From Abyssibacter sp036156195 (GTDB taxonomy: Bacteria > Pseudomonadota > Gammaproteobacteria > Nevskiales > OUC007): a DNA stretch of 64,000 nt. The translations under genes were made by a program, and so were the position numbers. The notes under the pieces were generated by a model. That model was not told where the DNA came from. It was given only the letters and a program-made list of their open reading frames with translations, and searched no databases. The stretch is taken from NCBI GenBank assembly GCA_036156195.1, contig JAYZUZ010000012.1, forward strand, positions 248,001 through 312,000, written 5' to 3'. Positions 1-6,785 of this stretch are shown piece after piece. Every line of letters starts with the position of its first letter. Position 1 is the first letter of the stretch.

Positions 1-5
1 ACCTC

Positions 6-317
6 GTGCGAGCGACCCTGGCTCATGTAGTCTTATGGGTACTCGCAGTGGGCATGGCGTCCGCACAGCCGGCCGAAGAGCCCATTGAGCTCGAAGGCGC
101 CACCATCCGCGGCGAGCAGGAATTGCCGATCGGTCTGTACATCACACCGTGGCGCAACTCTCCTCCGGAGGAAGGCATCGACAAGCCAGCCAAGTTGCTG
201 GAAGAGGCGCTGGTGCCTGTCGATCCGCCGGCGTTTCGCCGACAAATGCAGTACTGGCAGGCGCTGGAAACAGCCAGACGCCCGTCCGAATTTTCGTCTG
301 GACCATCAACGCAGTAA
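6..317 (+). CDS. Small exported protein preceding ExbB/ExbD operon
   Basis: Hypothetical protein of 103 aa read from a GTG at base 6; the true start could lie before the window. Residues 1-20 form a clean signal peptide (hydrophobic core VVLWVLAVGMASA, cleavage expected after ASA), so the mature part should be periplasmic. The mature chain has a conserved-looking core (ELPIGLYITPW, then a helix rich in E and Q). It lies 15 bases before the ExbB-like gene on the same strand, so it is probably the first visible gene of that operon and may be an accessory of the energy-transduction complex. No catalytic motif is visible and the function is unknown. Confidence 0.65.
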   Translation: MRATLAHVVLWVLAVGMASAQPAEEPIELEGATIRGEQELPIGLYITPWRNSPPEEGIDKPAKLLEEALVPVDPPAFRRQMQYWQALETARRPSEFSSGPSTQ

Positions 318-332
318 ACGAGAGGCAATCGT

Positions 333-971
333 ATGGAGGTGTTCGGCACCATCGTCCGTTTTTTTCAGAACGGCGGACTTTTCATGTACCCCATCGTCAT
401 CATTCTGGCGATTGGACTGTCTATCGCCATCGAGCGATACATCTACCTGACCCGCTCGGAAGCGGGTAATCGCAAGCTGTGGGAAAAGCTGCAACCCTTA
501 CTGTCCAACGGTGACTACGCGGGCGCTTTCGAAGTGTCGAGCAAGTCGGATGCAGCGGTAGGGCAGGTATTGGCCTATGGCATCAGCCGAATGCGCACCA
601 GCAGCGACCGACAGGACGTCGAAATGTCCATGGAGGAGAGCCTGCTGGAAGTCACTCCCCAGCTGGAAAAGCGTACGCATTACCTGGCTGTGCTCGCGAA
701 CGTCGCGACGCTGCTCGGCCTGCTGGGCACCATCATCGGGCTGATTCAGGGCTTCACGGCCGTGGCAAACGTGAACCCGGCAGAAAAGGCGGATCTGCTT
801 TCAGCCAGTATTTCTGTCGCGATGAACACGACGGCATTCGGTCTGATGGTGGCGATTCCTCTGCTGCTCCTGCACGCCGTGCTGCAAACACGCACCACCG
901 CCCTGGTGGATAGCATCGAAATGGCAAGCGTTAAGTTTCTGAACACCACGCGGACCACAGAAAACGCATGA
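333..971 (+). CDS. MotA/TolQ/ExbB family proton-channel protein
   Basis: Inner-membrane proton-channel subunit of a TonB/Tol-like energizing complex, 212 aa. One membrane segment lies near residues 16-33, a cytoplasmic domain follows, and two more segments end the chain (one containing LLGLLGTIIGLIQGF, one containing AFGLMVAIPLLLLHAVL). This is the ExbB/TolQ layout. In the last segment E. coli ExbB and TolQ have a conserved Glu; here the aligned stretch reads ISVAMNTTAFGL with Val at that position, so it belongs to a divergent subfamily. Its stop overlaps the next start by 4 bases (ATGA at 968), indicating translational coupling to the ExbD-like genes. Confidence 0.9.
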   Translation: MEVFGTIVRFFQNGGLFMYPIVIILAIGLSIAIERYIYLTRSEAGNRKLWEKLQPLLSNGDYAGAFEVSSKSDAAVGQVLAYGISRMRTSSDRQDVEMSMEESLLEVTPQLEKRTHYLAVLANVATLLGLLGTIIGLIQGFTAVANVNPAEKADLLSASISVAMNTTAFGLMVAIPLLLLHAVLQTRTTALVDSIEMASVKFLNTTRTTENA

Positions 972-1489
972 TCACCTCGCGACTACACCGGATGCGTCGG
1001 CGCGATCCGGCCGAAATGAACATCACGGCATTCATGAACCTGATGGTCATCCTCGTGCCGTTTCTGCTGATAACCGCGGTGTTTTCGCGACTCGCGGTCA
1101 TGCAACTGGCTCTCCCCGCCCCGGATACGGAGTCGACACCCGTCGAGAACGAGACCGATCGCCTCTCTGTGATCGTTCGGACGGATGTCCTTCAGGTTGC
1201 TGTTAACGGGGGAGTGCTTCAGTCGTTTCCTATCCGTGAGGACGGTTTCGACCTGGTCGCGGTCAACGCTCTCATCGCCGAGCTCCGCGACCGGATCGAT
1301 GCATCAGTGACCAGCGCCACGGTCTTGCTTGAGCCTGATGTGGAATACGACCAGATGATCCAGGCCATGGATGCCGTGCGTATGAAATTGCCAGACGAGA
1401 ACACGACCTCCATGGCCGAACGTGCTCGGCTGTTCCCAGATGTCGCGATTGGCGATGCTCCGCCACGCGCAAACGAGACGGACGGATGA
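968..1489 (+). CDS. ExbD/TolR-like protein 1, transmembrane Asp replaced by Asn
   Basis: Biopolymer-transport ExbD/TolR family, 173 aa: basic cytoplasmic N-terminus (RLHRMRRRD), one membrane helix at about 22-40, then a periplasmic domain. In ExbD/TolR the helix carries an Asp essential for proton transfer, normally in a context like P-L-I-D-V-M. Here the motif is ITAFMNLMVILV with Asn24 (AAC, bases 1037-1039). It is followed, with a 4-base overlap, by a second ExbD-like gene that does have the Asp, so the pair may form a heterodimer in which only one partner carries protons (inference). The family assignment is sound; the substrate is unknown. Confidence 0.88.
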   Translation: MITSRLHRMRRRDPAEMNITAFMNLMVILVPFLLITAVFSRLAVMQLALPAPDTESTPVENETDRLSVIVRTDVLQVAVNGGVLQSFPIREDGFDLVAVNALIAELRDRIDASVTSATVLLEPDVEYDQMIQAMDAVRMKLPDENTTSMAERARLFPDVAIGDAPPRANETDG

Positions 1490-2001
1490 AGGAATCTCGA
1501 CGCGCCAAACGCATGCGCGAGCGCAATGCCAAAAAGGGCCGGGTCGCCTCGATGAACATGATCTCGCTCATGGACATCTTCACGATTCTGGTGTTTTTCC
1601 TGCTCGTCAATTCTTCTGCGGTAGAAACCCTGCCCAGTGCTAAGGAGCTCAAGCTTCCCGAGGCCTTCGAAGAGACCAAAGCGGGTGAGACCGTGAGCGT
1701 CATGATCACACGCACCGATATTCTCGTGAATGGCAAACGCGCCATGAGCGTGACGGAGGCACACGAGGCTGAAAACCTCAATGCGGTAGCTGAACTGCTG
1801 TCCGAGGTCCCCAAATCCGTGCTTGTCTACGAAGATGGCTCCGAAGCGGAGGGCCGGGAAGACGTCACCATCCTGGCCGATGAGGGCACGCCCTATCAGG
1901 TCATCCGTAAGGTCATGCAGGCCTGTACGACAGCAGAATACGCCCGCATCTCGCTCGCGATTCTCCAGAAGACAGAAATCGAATCCGGATCTGACGCATG
2001 A
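1486..2001 (+). CDS. ExbD/TolR-like protein 2 with intact transmembrane Asp
   Basis: Second ExbD/TolR family subunit, 171 aa. A strongly basic cytoplasmic tail (RRAKRMRERNAKKGR) is followed by a single membrane helix around residues 27-45 containing SLMDIFTILVFFLLV; Asp30 (bases 1573-1575) is at the family's proton-carrying position. The periplasmic part follows (residues 46-171). It overlaps its neighbours by 4 bases on both sides, so it is made with ExbD1 and the AgmX-like protein. Two different ExbD genes next to one ExbB-like and one AgmX-like gene suggest a dedicated energizing complex rather than the housekeeping TonB or Tol-Pal system. Confidence 0.9.
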   Translation: MKESRRAKRMRERNAKKGRVASMNMISLMDIFTILVFFLLVNSSAVETLPSAKELKLPEAFEETKAGETVSVMITRTDILVNGKRAMSVTEAHEAENLNAVAELLSEVPKSVLVYEDGSEAEGREDVTILADEGTPYQVIRKVMQACTTAEYARISLAILQKTEIESGSDA

Positions 2002-3011
2002 CCGCCAGCCACGCCCTTCAATCCGCCTGGACGTTGGGAGTCGACGATTCCGACCAGCGCTTCCGCCGTATATTGGCGATTACGCTGACCCTCTTCCTCG
2101 TCTTGTCTCTGGCGATCCAATTTGTCCGCATGGCTGGCGAGGAAGACGGCGCGGGCAATGAGCTCTCTGATCGCTACGCGCGCCTATTACTGCAGAGGGC
2201 ACCTCCCGGCCCCAAGGCCGAACAACAAGCGCCCGAGCCAGCGGCCGACAAGGAACAGGCGGACGAGCCGGAAGAACCCGAACCCACCCCGGAACCCGAG
2301 CCGGAACAACCAACGCCACGCGAGCAGCCTGAGCCGGCGCCGCAGCAAGCCACCCAGCAGGCCCGTGTTGAGCAGGCCCGCGAGCGTGCTGAGGCCAGCG
2401 GCATCTCGCAGATACGTGACGCCTTTGCAGACCTGCGCACGGAACAATCCACCGCTGCCCTGACCAACCCACAGGCGTTGGTGACGGCGGCGCCTTCTGC
2501 CTCGGGTGGAGCACGCCGCTCCGGATCGGCCAGTTCAACTTCGGATTTGCTCTCCAGCGCCAGTAGTGGCAGTTCCGGAATCGACACCAGCCAGCTTGCT
2601 CGAGACAGCGGAGGCACGGGTCTGGCCGCACGCGAAACCACACGAGTGAGCGGACCGACTGCCGGGGGTGGTGGCGGCGGTGGCGCGCCGGCCCGAGGCG
2701 CCGGTGGCAGCGCCCCGGGAACGGGTCGTCCCATCGACGAAATCCAGTTGGTGTTTGATCGTACGAAAGGTGCGTTTTACTCGATTTACAATCGCGCTCG
2801 CCGCCAAAACCCCACTCTGTCCGGCAAAGTCGTTGTTCGCTTGACGATTGCACCTAGTGGTGCGGTTTCTTCTGTCGAGATTGTCGAGTCTCAACTCAAC
2901 GATGCCGACGTCGAAGGCAAGATCCTCAACCGCATCCGTTTGATGAATTTCGGGGCGAAGGACGTACCGCCCATCACACTGGATTATCCGTTGTTCTTCG
3001 AGCCCGCCTAG
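1998..3011 (+). CDS. AgmX/PglI-type TonB-like energy transducer
   Basis: A 337-aa protein with TonB-like architecture. A short cytoplasmic tail precedes a membrane anchor at about 25-44. A periplasm-spanning linker follows, rich in Pro, Glu and Gln (about 70-115), with a helical stretch to about 145 and a Ser/Gly-rich region with a Gly run (about 215-245). The C-terminal domain (about 248-337) reads like the AgmX/PglI C-terminal or TonB-like fold (YSIYNRARRQNP, then GKVVVRLTIAPSGAV and SVEIVES). In the family this domain transmits proton-motive-force-driven motion to the envelope. The partner and cargo cannot be inferred. Last gene of the operon. Confidence 0.8.
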   Translation: MTASHALQSAWTLGVDDSDQRFRRILAITLTLFLVLSLAIQFVRMAGEEDGAGNELSDRYARLLLQRAPPGPKAEQQAPEPAADKEQADEPEEPEPTPEPEPEQPTPREQPEPAPQQATQQARVEQARERAEASGISQIRDAFADLRTEQSTAALTNPQALVTAAPSASGGARRSGSASSTSDLLSSASSGSSGIDTSQLARDSGGTGLAARETTRVSGPTAGGGGGGGAPARGAGGSAPGTGRPIDEIQLVFDRTKGAFYSIYNRARRQNPTLSGKVVVRLTIAPSGAVSSVEIVESQLNDADVEGKILNRIRLMNFGAKDVPPITLDYPLFFEPA

Positions 3012-3097
3012 ACACGCGGACCACGGAGCGGAGTGAGGGGCGGTAACCAGCCTCTCACCGCTTCATTGCAGCGGACGGCAGACCATGGAGACGAGAC

Positions 3098-3895
3098 ATG
3101 AAAGGGTTTCTTGAGGGCAAACGCGCCCTGATTACCGGGATCGCAAGTCCGCGCTCCATCGCAAGCGGCATCGCGGACGTCATGCATGCCCAAGGTGCCC
3201 GCCTGGCGTTGTCCTATGCCGGTGACAAACTCAAGAGTCGTGTGGAGTCCGCTGCACAGGACTATGAAGCGGAGCTTTGTCTGCCGCTGGATGTCTCCTC
3301 GGACGAAGAGATCGACCAGGCACGCCAATCTTTGGAAGACCACTGGGGCGGCGTCGACATTGTCATCCACTCCATTGGCTTTGCGCCGCGCGAACTGCTC
3401 AAAGGTGGTTTTCTTGAGTCCGTCACGCGCGACGGCTTCGGGATTGCACATGACATCAGCGCTTACAGCTTTGCTGCTCTCGGTAAAGCGTTTTATCCGC
3501 TGATGCCGCAGGGAGGCGCCCTGCTCACCCTCAGCTATCTGGGTGCAGAGCGTGCACTGCCCGGCTACAACGTGATGGGACCGGCTAAGGCAAGCCTTGA
3601 AGCCTCTGTCCGCTACATGGCTGCGGAGCTTGGCCCCAAGGGCATTCGAGTCAATGGCATCTCTGCAGGGCCGATAAAGACACTGGCAGCAGCGGGCATA
3701 TCGGGCTTCAGAGACATGCTCAATGCGACAGGTGCTGCCTCCCCGCTCCGACGCAATGTAGAGCCCGTGGAAGTGGGTAACACGGCTGCCTTTCTGTGTA
3801 GCGATCTGGCATCAGGCATCACCGGTGAAATCGTCTACGTCGATGCCGGCTACCACATACAGGGGATGCCAGGTGCAGAGGTGGATCACGCCTAA
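3098..3895 (+). CDS. fabI: Enoyl-[acyl-carrier-protein] reductase (NADH)
   Basis: Catalyses the last reduction of each fatty-acid elongation cycle, enoyl-ACP to acyl-ACP, in the cytoplasm. The 265 aa match the usual FabI length (about 262). Visible marks are the FabI-type nucleotide motif TGIASPRSIASGIA (14-27), the NADH-site region around DVSSDEE, and the catalytic pair Tyr157 and Lys164 in YNVMGPAK, with Tyr147 in SYLGAERALPG. A GGAG Shine-Dalgarno lies shortly before the ATG. It is monocistronic: 86 bases from the AgmX-like gene and followed by a strong terminator. It is the target class of triclosan-type inhibitors. Confidence 0.97.
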   Translation: MKGFLEGKRALITGIASPRSIASGIADVMHAQGARLALSYAGDKLKSRVESAAQDYEAELCLPLDVSSDEEIDQARQSLEDHWGGVDIVIHSIGFAPRELLKGGFLESVTRDGFGIAHDISAYSFAALGKAFYPLMPQGGALLTLSYLGAERALPGYNVMGPAKASLEASVRYMAAELGPKGIRVNGISAGPIKTLAAAGISGFRDMLNATGAASPLRRNVEPVEVGNTAAFLCSDLASGITGEIVYVDAGYHIQGMPGAEVDHA

Positions 3896-3930
3896 CCAGT
3901 CCGCCTGCCCAGCCATACCAACCGCTTGGT

Positions 3931-3970
3931 GACACAAAAAAAGCCGGCTTCAAGCCGGCTTTTTTGTGTC
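3931..3970. terminator. Bidirectional intrinsic terminator, fabI / ppiD
   Basis: Near-perfect hairpin between convergent fabI and ppiD: an A-rich arm plus GCCGGCT, loop TCA, then AGCCGGC and a T run. Because the flanks are A7 on one side and T6 on the other, it should terminate transcription from both directions. Confidence 0.92.
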
Positions 3971-3982
3971 CTTGGGTGCCCG

Positions 3983-5947
3983 CTAGTACGGCGGAGCACT
4001 CTCCTCAATCTGCTGCGCCAAGGCGTCTTCGTAGATCTTGACCTTGGTCTGTGCGCGGATCGCCGCCTCCCACGCAGCCAGCTCCTGACGAGCCGCCAGC
4101 GCCGAGGCCCGATCAGCGACGGTTTGACGCTCCGAGCCAGACTCCGGCACACGGGGGTCTTCAACCACCTCCAAGGCATAGACCACGACGTCTCCGCCAG
4201 CGACGGTGAGCTTACCCATCCCTTCTGTCTGACCAGCAGCATCCCGAGGCTTTGCAAACACCGTCCGCACCACACGAGGGCTGAGTCGTGCGCCCTCGCG
4301 ACCTTCAACATCGGTCCGTTCGATCAGACCAGAGTCCACAATCGTACGATCCAGGTTCTGCGCCTGAATGGCCGTCTCAAGGGCACCGGTGTCCTTCAGG
4401 CTGACGAGCAATGCTTCCGCCTGCTCACTCGCCCGCGCTGCCGCTGCCTCATTCACCAGTTCTGCGCGAATTTCCTCGCGTACAGCGTCCAAGGGTCGCG
4501 ACGCTTCCGGTTGACGGTCGCTAACACGAACAACGACCACCCGCCCCGGTTCGATCTCGATCAGGCGGCTGTTCTCGCCCTCTTCCAGCACGATCGGTGA
4601 GAACGCGGTTTCAATCACATCATCGTTTGATGCGATCCCAGCACCCCCGTTCCGGCTGAACCATTCGGTCTCTTCGATCGACAGTCCGGTTACTTCAGCC
4701 GCGGGTTCCAGAGAATCCAATGATTCATAGGCCAGCGTTTCCAGCTCTTCGGTCAGCGCCTGGAAGCGCTCTGCGGCGGCATCACGCAGATAGATTTCAC
4801 GGATTCGCGCCTGCACGTCCGCATCATCAAAAGGCTTGGTCGTTTCGGGGCGAACGGATTCCAGTTTGATGATGTGCCAGCCGAAATCCGTTTCAACAGG
4901 CTCACTCACCTCGCCCTCGCTCATGGCGAACAGGGCGTCCTCAAACTCGGGCACCATCACGCCGCGCTCAACCCAATCCAGATCGCCGCCGCTTTGTGCT
5001 GAGCCACCGTCCTCGGACAGTTCACGCGCGACAGACTCAAACGACTCTCCGCCGTCCACGATGCGCGCGCGAGCCTCCTCAGCCAGACGCTGCGCTTCGG
5101 CGCTGCTGCGTTCCCCGGCTTTGATCAGAATATGTGATGTTCGCCGCGCCTCGACCGTCGTGAAGCGACCACGCTGGTCCTCATAAACCGCGCGCAGCGC
5201 GGCCTCATCCGGCTCGCCCTCAGGCGTCAACTGGGATTGGTTGACTTCTATATACGCAAGCTTGATCTGCTCAGGCGTTGTATAGCGCTGCGACTGACTG
5301 TCGTATCGCGCTTGAATCTCCGCATCAGTCACCTCGATTTCGTCGCGAAATTCCGCGATCGTGAAGGTAACCTGCGAAAACCTTCGGCGCTGATGCTGCA
5401 TCCTGTAGGCGAGTTCTACCTCTCCCGGGGCCACCAGCGCTGACTGACCGATCGCGAGCTGAAGCTGTTCGGTCGCGATGGAATCCGCGACCTGGGCCTC
5501 AAAGGCGTCTGGCTGCCGACGGTTTGCAGCAAGCGTGTCACGATAGGCGTCAGGCGAAAATTCTCCATCCACCTGGAAGGCCGGAATCTGGCGCAAGTAC
5601 TCAAGAACTGCGGCATCGGTACCGCGCAAACGGGACTCTTCGACGTAGCTCGTGATCACCTGCTCACGAACCATGTCTTCCAGCACCGTGCGACGAAACT
5701 GCGGGCCCTGAATCAATGAGGGGTCAAAACTCTCGCCCATCATCTGCTGCAAACGCTGATAGCGCTGCTCGTAACCGAGCTGCAACTCGCGTTGGGTGAT
5801 CTTCTCGTCACCGACCTTGGCTACCGTGGCGTCACCGCCACCGGATCTGAAGGTCTCGATTCCGAAGAATGCGAAGGGGACGGTGATGATCGCAACAACA
5901 ATCCAGGCAAAAGGCCCGGAAGTGGACTCACGAATAGACTGCAACAT
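3983..5947 (-). CDS. ppiD: Peptidyl-prolyl cis-trans isomerase D (SurA/PpiD family)
   Basis: Inner-membrane-anchored periplasmic chaperone near the Sec translocon that helps newly exported outer-membrane proteins fold. At 654 aa it is slightly longer than E. coli PpiD (623). The N-terminus has one membrane segment (about 13-30), then a SurA-like chaperone region (about 40-260), a parvulin domain (about 265-360, with RRTSHILIKAGE, then GGDLDWVERG and FGWHIIKLESV) and a C-terminal chaperone arm. In E. coli ppiD sits next to hupB and lon; here the same order is kept, with two tRNA genes inserted between ppiD and hupB. Confidence 0.95.
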   Translation of the reverse strand: MLQSIRESTSGPFAWIVVAIITVPFAFFGIETFRSGGGDATVAKVGDEKITQRELQLGYEQRYQRLQQMMGESFDPSLIQGPQFRRTVLEDMVREQVITSYVEESRLRGTDAAVLEYLRQIPAFQVDGEFSPDAYRDTLAANRRQPDAFEAQVADSIATEQLQLAIGQSALVAPGEVELAYRMQHQRRRFSQVTFTIAEFRDEIEVTDAEIQARYDSQSQRYTTPEQIKLAYIEVNQSQLTPEGEPDEAALRAVYEDQRGRFTTVEARRTSHILIKAGERSSAEAQRLAEEARARIVDGGESFESVARELSEDGGSAQSGGDLDWVERGVMVPEFEDALFAMSEGEVSEPVETDFGWHIIKLESVRPETTKPFDDADVQARIREIYLRDAAAERFQALTEELETLAYESLDSLEPAAEVTGLSIEETEWFSRNGGAGIASNDDVIETAFSPIVLEEGENSRLIEIEPGRVVVVRVSDRQPEASRPLDAVREEIRAELVNEAAAARASEQAEALLVSLKDTGALETAIQAQNLDRTIVDSGLIERTDVEGREGARLSPRVVRTVFAKPRDAAGQTEGMGKLTVAGGDVVVYALEVVEDPRVPESGSERQTVADRASALAARQELAAWEAAIRAQTKVKIYEDALAQQIEESAPPY

Positions 5948-5960
5948 AGCGATTGCCAGA

Positions 5961-5986
5961 TAAAGAAACGGCGCCCTAAGGCGCCG
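5961..5986 (-). terminator. Hairpin after tRNA-Asp
   Basis: GGCGCC-TTA-GGGCGCC hairpin read on the minus strand just after tRNA-Asp, followed by a moderately T-rich stretch (GTTTCTTT). It probably ends the tRNA transcript before ppiD, although some readthrough is likely. Confidence 0.6.
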
Positions 5987-5995
5987 GTTCGGATA

Positions 5996-6072
5996 TGGCG
6001 GAGCGGACGGGACTCGAACCCGCGACCCCCGGCGTGACAGGCCGGTATTCTAACCAACTGAACTACCGCTCC
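5996..6072 (-). tRNA. tRNA-Asp (GTC)
   Basis: 77 bases including an encoded CCA. The acceptor stem GGAGCGG pairs with CCGCTCC with discriminator G, and the anticodon loop reads CTGTCAC, giving anticodon GTC. D, anticodon and T arms are all formed (GGGTTCGAGTCCC in the T arm). Confidence 0.98.
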
Positions 6073-6097
6073 GCGAAACTTGAAATCTTATTGTAAC

Positions 6098-6173
6098 TGG
6101 TGGGTGCTGACGGGATCGAACCGCCGACATTCGCCTTGTAAGGGCGACGCTCTACCAGCTGAGCTAAGCACCC
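6098..6173 (-). tRNA. tRNA-Val (TAC)
   Basis: 76 bases including an encoded CCA. The acceptor stem GGGTGCT pairs with AGCACCC with discriminator A. The anticodon loop CTTACAA gives TAC. The T arm GGCGGTTCGATCCCGTC is canonical. It lies 25 bases upstream of tRNA-Asp in the same orientation, so the two are probably one transcript. Confidence 0.98.
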
Positions 6174-6181
6174 CGATAAGA

Positions 6182-6208
6182 AAACCCAGACGAAGACCGC
6201 CTGGGTTT
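6182..6208 (-). terminator. hupB terminator
   Basis: Stem AAACCCAG / CTGGGTTT with an 11-base loop, followed on the minus strand by TTTTCTTAT. It lies 27 bases after the hupB stop and just before tRNA-Val. Confidence 0.82.
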
Positions 6209-6235
6209 CCCGTTGGGCTACTTGCCCGACGCGAG

Positions 6236-6508
6236 TTATTTTATCGCGTCTTTCAGAGCTTTACCAGCCTTAAATCCAGGTGTCTTGCCTGCAGCGATTT
6301 CGATGGTCTCGCCGGTCTTGGGATTGCGGCCCGTACGGGCGGCGCGATCACGAACCGCGAAGGTACCGAAACCAACCAGCGACACCTTGTCACCCTTCTT
6401 GAGGGAAGCCGTGATGCCATCGAACACGGCGTCAACAGCACGAGCGGCGTCTGCCTTGGACAGGCCGGTGGATTCGGCAACCAGCAGGGTGAGTTCAGTC
6501 TTATTCAT
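6236..6508 (-). CDS. hupB: DNA-binding protein HU-beta
   Basis: Small nucleoid-associated histone-like protein that bends and compacts DNA without strong sequence preference. The 90 aa are the exact family length, starting MNKTELTLLVAEST. The DNA-binding arm signature GFGTFAVRDRAARTGRNP sits at about 46-63, followed by the conserved TGE and FKAGKALKD end. It is preceded by a long leader (about 200 bases) from a strong promoter next to the lon terminator, and has its own terminator. The order lon-hupB-ppiD is conserved in gammaproteobacteria. Confidence 0.97.
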   Translation of the reverse strand: MNKTELTLLVAESTGLSKADAARAVDAVFDGITASLKKGDKVSLVGFGTFAVRDRAARTGRNPKTGETIEIAAGKTPGFKAGKALKDAIK

Positions 6509-6712
6509 AGTACGAGGATCCCCTCAATAACGTGTGTATATGGCGGATGCGCTGCTGTGCATCTCACTGTTGGCAATCTCAAGGGAGTTGTGAATCGTGA
6601 AAGCCCCACCGACGCAGCTTGGCACTGCGTTCGTTATGTCGGTCCACATCCCTGACCGGCCTAGTTCTCTGTCCCTTGAAATGTCGGTCGCCCGAGGCAC
6701 GGGCTTAGACGT

Positions 6713-6742
6713 TTTATAGCAGTGCGCCGAGAAGAGCGTCAA
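6713..6742 (-). promoter_or_regulatory. Sigma70-type promoter for hupB
   Basis: On the minus strand: -35 TTGACG (6737-6742), 18-base spacer, -10 TATAAA (6713-6718). It lies immediately downstream of the lon terminator. The predicted start leaves a leader of about 200 bases before hupB, in which no gene is seen. Confidence 0.75.
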
Positions 6743-6745
6743 CCG

Positions 6746-6771
6746 AAAAACCGCGAAATGACGCGGTTTTT
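6746..6771 (-). terminator. lon terminator
   Basis: Perfect 10-base stem AAAAACCGCG / CGCGGTTTTT with a 6-base loop, 15 bases after the lon stop. It is T-rich on both strands. Confidence 0.9.
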
Positions 6772-6785
6772 TCAGTTTGACGCGA

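Noticed and set aside
2080..2853. Minus-strand frames opposite the AgmX-like gene
   Set aside because: Arise from the Pro/Gly-rich coding bias of the transducer linker.
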